A DNA stretch of 64,000 bases from Bombus terrestris (taxonomy: Eukaryota; Arthropoda; Insecta; Hymenoptera; Apidae). A model generated the notes under the pieces. The model saw only the letters and a program-made list of their open reading frames with translations. It was not told the origin of the DNA and did not search any database. How positions within the stretch are numbered: position 1 is the first letter of the stretch; each line of letters begins with the position of its first letter. Positions 58,700-64,000 of this stretch are shown here, one piece after another. Made by a program: the position numbers and the translations under genes. The stretch covers positions 5,325,001-5,389,000 of the forward strand of contig NC_063271.1 in NCBI RefSeq assembly GCF_910591885.1, given 5' to 3'.

Positions 58700-60990
58700 G
58701 ATTCAGGCGCCCCTTTCGGTGTTCTAATGCCAACGAAGAAAATTCTTGTTTGAGACTTTTGCGTGTTCTGGGTTGCGAGTTGATCGGAGTAGAAATAATG
58801 GAATTATTAAGACTTGAATTAATTTGATTTCGATAAAACTTGGATTGGCGTTGTTTTATACGAGACAAATACTAATATTAGAGACAACAAATGTTTTAGA
58901 CAAATGCTAATGTTACGATAAAGACGCAAGCGTCTGTTTCTTTCATATTAGCTCGAATGCACTAACCATGTAGATTAAATGCATTTAGAAATGCTCTTCC
59001 TACACAACCATATACAAAATCAAATTCTATCGCATTAAATCTTCTCTTCAAGCAGGCAGATCCTCTTTCTTCTCTAAATTCCAACTATTATCGTTCGCTA
59101 TATGTGAGGTTCATGATCTCGAACGTCTAGAAAAAAGCTCGATACTACGTTAATTCCTCTGGAACCATACTAACGGAATGCGTCTGCCGATCTATCAATG
59201 AAAAGGAAAAAGTAATCCAACATATCGACGAACTCTACTCTACGAAAGAAAGGGTACCTATCGTTGGTGCAAAACGCCCATAGTCGATTAAAAAGCCGGT
59301 GACAGCCAGTGAAGCATCCCTTTCATCGCGAACGACGACAAAAGGGTGGCAGGTAAGGTAAGCGCGTCTGAGTGCTGACTGGAAACCAGAGAATCCCGTT
59401 CCGCGACCCCTTTCCTGGATAACTAAGTCTTCCCTTCGCCTTCCAGACAGTCCTACCCCATCCCTTCGACCCAACGTCTCCTTTACTTCCGTTGCAATCC
59501 CTCGTGGCATGCGTTTCACCACGAATAATCGGGCCAAGAGTCACTCAATGAGATATCAAAGTAGAAAACTACCCATTTCCTCGTTGTTTCGGATGTTTAT
59601 ACAAATTTATATTTCTATGAATGGAAATGAAGAAACAGGATTTAAGTTGAGGTAGTGTTTCACTACGCTGAATACTATAACAAATAATACGATTTGGATT
59701 TTTCATCGTGAGATTTTTCACGTTTTAAACATCGCGAAATAAAATGACGGACAATTAAATTCCGAATAAAATTAAAATTTAAATCCTGTAGACGAATTTT
59801 TCATAACCATATTGGAACTTCGTTGAGACGGAAATTCATCAATTTCATGTTTACCGCAATATCGACTTTTCATAATAAATTAGTTTGGTATATTATGGTC
59901 ATGGGAACTAGAAGAGTAAAATGATACGCGATGAGCGATTAATTGAAAAATAATATAAAATTAAGATTTATGTTCTATAGTTGAATCCTCTATAAATTTT
60001 AGCATGTTTTAGTACGTTTTTATTGCGCGATAAAATGTACAATATAATGTAATCCCACTTTCAATTCGCCAATATTCTTCCGATTACTGCTACTCTTTTA
60101 ATTATTCTCGCAACTACTATTTATTTTGTACATGTATATATTGCTATTATTATATTGCTATTTAATTGAATAACATAATCCGTTAATAAAAGTTATTTTA
60201 CGTCGCTTCCTTCATTCGAGCGGTACTCGACGCTAAACCAATCTTTAATCTACACGTAACAAAGAATCGCTACAATTCCACACCCGCTCCGCTGAGAAAA
60301 GGGAATAATGAATTACTCGCGGGGCGAATAGAGAGACTGCAGCCCTTGGGGCTTTCCGGTCGGCTCTCATTAATATCTCTATCGACGCAATATTTATTTC
60401 TCCCTTACTTAGTCTCGTTAATGATTTTAATGAAACGCTGAAGTACTGGAAGAAGTATGGGCCCACTACCATATCTCATCACGGTGAATAATCTGACGAG
60501 CAAACGAGCAACGAAGAAAGGATAAAAGAACAAAGAGCGATTAAAAAGGAGAGAAAACGTCGAATCAGATGGAGGTTAAATAATATTTTTAGCTCTTGCA
60601 ATTCTCATATAGCGAACTGTCATTGCAAATATTAGAAATGTAGGTATCATAAGTATCTGTATCTTAAGTACGAGCTATGTTAAAAGAAGTAGTAAGCGAG
60701 CTTTTTAATTATTCATAAAGATGTAAAATAAGTTTAGAACAGTGGATTGTTCGTTGTTTCAACGAATAGATAAATTGTATCGCTATTTTGAAATCCACCT
60801 GCTCATTCAAAAATTCTACAACCTAACTACTGTCATTCAAAGTCCAATCATTGCCATAGCTGCCCCTGCTTTAATGCCCTAACACGCACATTTTCAAAAA
60901 AGCGGAGTCCGTTATTCGCTCTTCTAACAAGATCACAGCTCATCAGAACGAGAAAAGGGGAAAAAACGAAAATTTTATCACGAACAAGGT
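58700..60990. other. Noncoding DNA with islands at 59200-59540 and 60240-60470
   Basis: GGCAG|GTAAGG at about 59347-59357 is a strong donor match without a convincing exon in front. The minus frames at 59235-59544 are non-ATG or glycine/arginine-rich. The 60240-60470 block is of balanced composition with ATTAATAT and GTTAATGATTTTAAT words and looks like a conserved noncoding element by composition. Confidence 0.4.
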
Positions 60991-61390
60991 AAAATTTCAA
61001 CGATTTTCATGGTTTTTAAAGGCTCAGTCCCAATTCGCATTCGCTAGGAGTATAAATCGAGCGTTGTCCAAGTACGTGGATTTTTCCGGGAAATTTCGAT
61101 GTCGTTTCCCGGGCTCGTTCACCCGTAACGGATGCCCGTCGGGGGTGTCGTTAAAAATTAACGGTATTTCCCCGGAGAACGTAAATGAAAAAAAAAACGG
61201 GGAGCTGGCGTATAATCGGGCGCGAGTCATCGTGCCAGTGATTTTACCACGGGTGAAGAAAAATCGGAAGAATATCGCATCCCGTCGAGGCCCATTATTC
61301 ACCCATTTCCAATCCCCCCTCTCTCACTGCCTCTTTCTACACGTATGCACGTGTACGTGTGTTTACCGATCGAATAAAATTAACGATTAA
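60991..61390. other. Island with TATAAAT and open frames on both strands
   Basis: GGAGTATAAATCGAGCG near 61047 is a TATA-box-like word in a GC context. A 108-codon plus frame (61064-61390) begins at TTG, and a 92-codon minus frame (61024-61302) overlaps it. No initiator at the right distance and no ATG are seen, so neither a promoter nor a gene is called with confidence. Confidence 0.2.
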
Positions 61391-62492
61391 ATATTAACGA
61401 CTGGAGTGCTGCACATTTGTGGCTACAGGGGTGGAAGAATCAATGAGAAAGCGTTTTCCAATGGGAGCCAACCAACGCTTTTGCATCCAGTGCACAAACG
61501 TTATGGACGAGAATTGCACGCGAAATTAACGGCATGCGAAGATGAGAATGACGATTAAAAGGTTCGTAACAGTCGCTGGTTGAGATAAATGGTTTTACGC
61601 GTTCAGAGGTTGAGAGATTCGTTCAGGAAGTGGGTTTACAACGACAGGCATCTGTGATCGACGATGAGAAAGTGTGCTGCAGTGTTATGGATTTTGTTCG
61701 GGATTTATTAAAGGAAAACTCCTTCGAAGGTTTTTCCTTGAAGAATTTTCCTTCATACGTCCTTCTCTGATGTTTGCAAGATTTTTGTGCGATGATTTTT
61801 TTTATATATCTTATCTACGTGTTTTTATTATTTTCACGATCATAATCTTCCATTATAGAAATTAAACGTTTGTAATCTTCGACTGCTTTTGTTTTTTACG
61901 TACTTCGTATTTATTGAAGCAACCTGGATTAATCCTAAGAACGATTTTTCACCGTATTTTTAACTAAATTCACACTTAAGACCTATTGTAAATAACGAAT
62001 AAAAAGTTTAACAAAAATCCCAGCGATATTTGTATCCTTAAATTCTGATAATATTACCTTGAGCGGATATTAAAAGATGAAGGATCGACGTGAGCTTGAA
62101 AAACCTCTGCTAACGAGCAATTTCCGGGGTGCATTTCACAGGAGACGATATTTTTAAACGGTACCAGTATTTGTGCGTGTTTTCAACGCGATACGTCGTT
62201 ATCCTCGGGGCCCTTAATGATGCAAACGCACGCTTTAAATTGTGGCTCGTAACGGAAGCGTAAACCTCGACGGAACAAATAAAAATTGCAAGTTCAAAGC
62301 GATGGAGCCATGGTCACGAACCGGACAACTTCCGGTAGTGTTTCCTCTTACCCCAACTTTCCACCCCTTTCCATCTACAGAGCAAACAGTAGCCTAGACG
62401 ATTCCGTTCTCTTTTTTTCCTCTTCCTACTATTTCCCAATCCACGCATCAAAAACAGTTATGGAAGTCAAAGGAACGAAATCGCAAAATATA
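61391..62492. other. Noncoding DNA
   Basis: AT-rich to mixed. The patch at 62090-62480 has moderate CpG and a non-ATG frame at 62286-62531 that runs into the MITE. Nothing else is supported. Confidence 0.45.
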
Positions 62493-62573
62493 TTGGGTTG
62501 GCAACTAAATGATTGCGTATTTTGTCATTAGGTGGTATTGACAAAATCCGCAATCACTTAGTTGCGAACTCAA
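62493..62573. mobile_element. Palindromic mariner MITE, 81 bp, MADE1-like
   Basis: The element starts TTGGGTTGGCAACTAAATGA and ends CACTTAGTTGCGAACTCAA, between TA at 62491-62492 and TA at 62574-62575. The arms are 37 bases each around the 7-base centre AGGTGGT. By eye 32 of 37 positions pair between the arms. It is the fuller copy of the element at 18918. It has no coding capacity; a mariner transposase acting in trans would have moved it. The folded transcript would be a long, nearly perfect hairpin. Confidence 0.88.
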
Positions 62574-64000
62574 TAGATTGTACCCGGAAATTTAAGAAGG
62601 ATAAAATAAATAAGAGATGAAGGATAAATTATTATAATTCTCGTCTTATGACTGTTTAATGAAATATTTTTCTGGGTTGTTACGAGAAATATTTTTATTC
62701 GTAGGATCTAGGTCATGTTTCTCACAACTTTGATACGATTTAGTTCGATGGTTCAGTAGGAAAAGTGTAACTGTTTTAAATTAACATAATGTAATTTTGT
62801 AATAAACTATGTCACGAATAAAATCCCAAATCCTAAATCAATATTTAACTGTTTTACTAAACAAAAAGAAAATAATAATCCTTTCCACGAGATATATCAT
62901 CCACTAAAAAACGAATCGCTTCGAACAGACCTAACTTTCACAGAACGAAACAAAAACAACAGGATTAACGGCAAATAATCCTTTCATCGCGTAAATTGTC
63001 CACCGAGAAACGAATTAACTTAAAAAAAACCTAATTCCCAATCTACAGATCGATCAAACTCACCCCAAAAGATCCAACAATTACCAGAGAATTACTTGGA
63101 TCGTCATAGCGCTAATTCGAACAAATTAATTGTTCCAACGCCCACATCCCCGATCCTTCGACGGCGGAAGAAGAAAAAAGAAGGAAAAGAAAAGAAAAGC
63201 CAGTAGAAACGAAGTGAAAAAGTAGCGGCTACACGATTTCGTCGTGGCAATTGTGGCACAGACCCCGAGGGCGGAGCATCGCTCGTATTTTCACACGCAA
63301 CAGGAAGAGGAAGAATGAAACTGCTGAAGTCACCAGGTTCCCGCAAAAATGCTCGTTTCCGGGGTGGCGACTTATCGCCATTAGCTGACACTTCAACCAA
63401 CGGTGCACGCTTTTTCATCGGCCGCACCAGCACGAGGGGGTTGCCGTATTTCGCGTGCGCCAGGTTCTCGCCAAAGGGTTACGAACCCCGTTAATTCTAC
63501 CAAGTCGAGCCTCCTACTATGACTCCAGAAAAACTAGATTACGACGTTCTAGAAAAACTGGTCGCGGGAGGATTTCTTCGTATATTTTCCATTTTGTTTG
63601 TTAGATCGTTGAAACGTGTGGTCCAGGTTGCACTCGAGGATTTTTGCTTCGGCGATCATTGTGTTTTGCGGGTGAAAGAGCGAATGAAATATTAGAAAAT
63701 GTCGAAATATCGATGGATCTGACATATCGAAGAATTGAAATTTCATTTATTTGTAATATCATTGTTTAAATTTATCGTTTAAGATTATTGGAGTTGCTCT
63801 TTAAGAGAGGCTGCTAAATAAAAAATATGAAGTTGTTCGTTATAAAAATTATAAAAGCGAAATTACGTCGTTGCTTGACTAGCCACCTATCTTGTTACGA
63901 AAAGTAAGTCACGGTACATTCTTCAAAGACAGACGACTAACGCATAAGAGACAAAGATATCACGATAGCAACTTTTCTCAACGAAGCAACCCGATCATCG
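62574..64000. other. AT-rich DNA with a CpG-rich block at 63100-63480
   Basis: AT-rich to 63100, then a mixed block with a purine tract (AAGAAAAAAGAAGGAAAAG near 63171). The minus frame at 63104-63433 (109 codons) has a phenylalanine-rich end that reads this tract. CGAAAA|GTAAGTCACG near 63903 is a good donor match, but no exon in front is evident. The window ends without a clear feature. Confidence 0.45.

Noticed and set aside
59640..59670. let-7-like TGAGGTAGT
   Set aside because: Only the first nine bases match; the rest of the mature sequence is absent and no hairpin arm is evident.
59780..59802. miR-10-like CCTGTAGA-CGAATTT
   Set aside because: Two bases are missing in the core, and no complementary arm was found nearby.
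63890..63915. Strong donor AAAA|GTAAGT near the end of the window
   Set aside because: No open exon with a credible acceptor precedes it; GTAAGT occurs several times in this AT-rich DNA by chance.
1..64000. Bacterial-type features (operons, CRISPR, rRNA, prophage)
   Set aside because: No ribosome-binding-site-linked frames, no spacer-repeat array and no rRNA-like sequence; composition and repeats are those of an insect nuclear genome.

Overview
This 64 kb window looks like intronic or intergenic DNA from an insect nuclear genome, most likely a bee or other hymenopteran. The evidence is compositional: an AT-rich background carrying many CpG-rich islands, abundant CT/GA and AT microsatellites, and short Tc1/mariner-family elements. 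No prokaryotic operon, rRNA gene, CRISPR array or intact transposase is visible. No complete, confidently recognisable protein-coding gene is present. The open frames found (up to about 159 codons) are roughly what chance allows in 64 kb, and many start without ATG, so every coding call below is a low-confidence candidate.

Layout. 1-5.4 kb: AT-rich DNA with a 355-bp Tc1-like miniature element (980-1334) and a first pyrimidine-biased stretch. 5.3-7.8 kb: a duplicated palindromic motif, then a 1.3-kb pyrimidine-biased domain. 7.8-18 kb: AT-rich DNA with CpG islands and an 86-bp degenerate tandem repeat at 15.0 kb. 18.4-19 kb: an ATG-initiated 122-codon frame beside a palindromic mariner MITE (18918-18989). 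19-28 kb: a degenerate AGGT-rich repeat, a TAG|GTAAGA splice pair, a homeodomain-site-rich island (22.3-22.9 kb), a pentanucleotide array and a 276-bp-spaced duplication. 28-30.3 kb: a decayed tRNA-like sequence, a possible exon and a CpG-dense island. 30-36 kb: mostly AT-rich, with a 39-bp minisatellite. 36-41 kb: the region with the most gene-like signals, holding a possible terminal exon on the plus strand, a local duplication, a minus-strand exon or recursive-splice candidate, and a small exon candidate. 41-50 kb: GA/CT microsatellites, another local duplication and a cysteine-rich small frame beside a second Tc1-like MITE (49949-50361). 50-64 kb: islands with chance-length frames, a candidate 27-nt microexon (56389-56415) and a second mariner MITE (62493-62573).

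Best-supported novelty. The two TA-flanked mariner MITEs of 72 and 81 bp are close palindromes with a shared 7-nt centre; as I recall the human 80-bp MADE1 element, they have the same architecture. The two Tc1-like MITEs are also well supported by paired inverted ends. The minus-strand sequence at about 38080, a long polypyrimidine tract followed by CAG|GTGAGT, is the best candidate for a recursive splice site and would fit a window lying inside a very long intron. Several old local duplications (15.0, 25.4, 37.2 and 46.9 kb) suggest repeated small-scale tandem duplication. All alignments and percentages were judged by eye.
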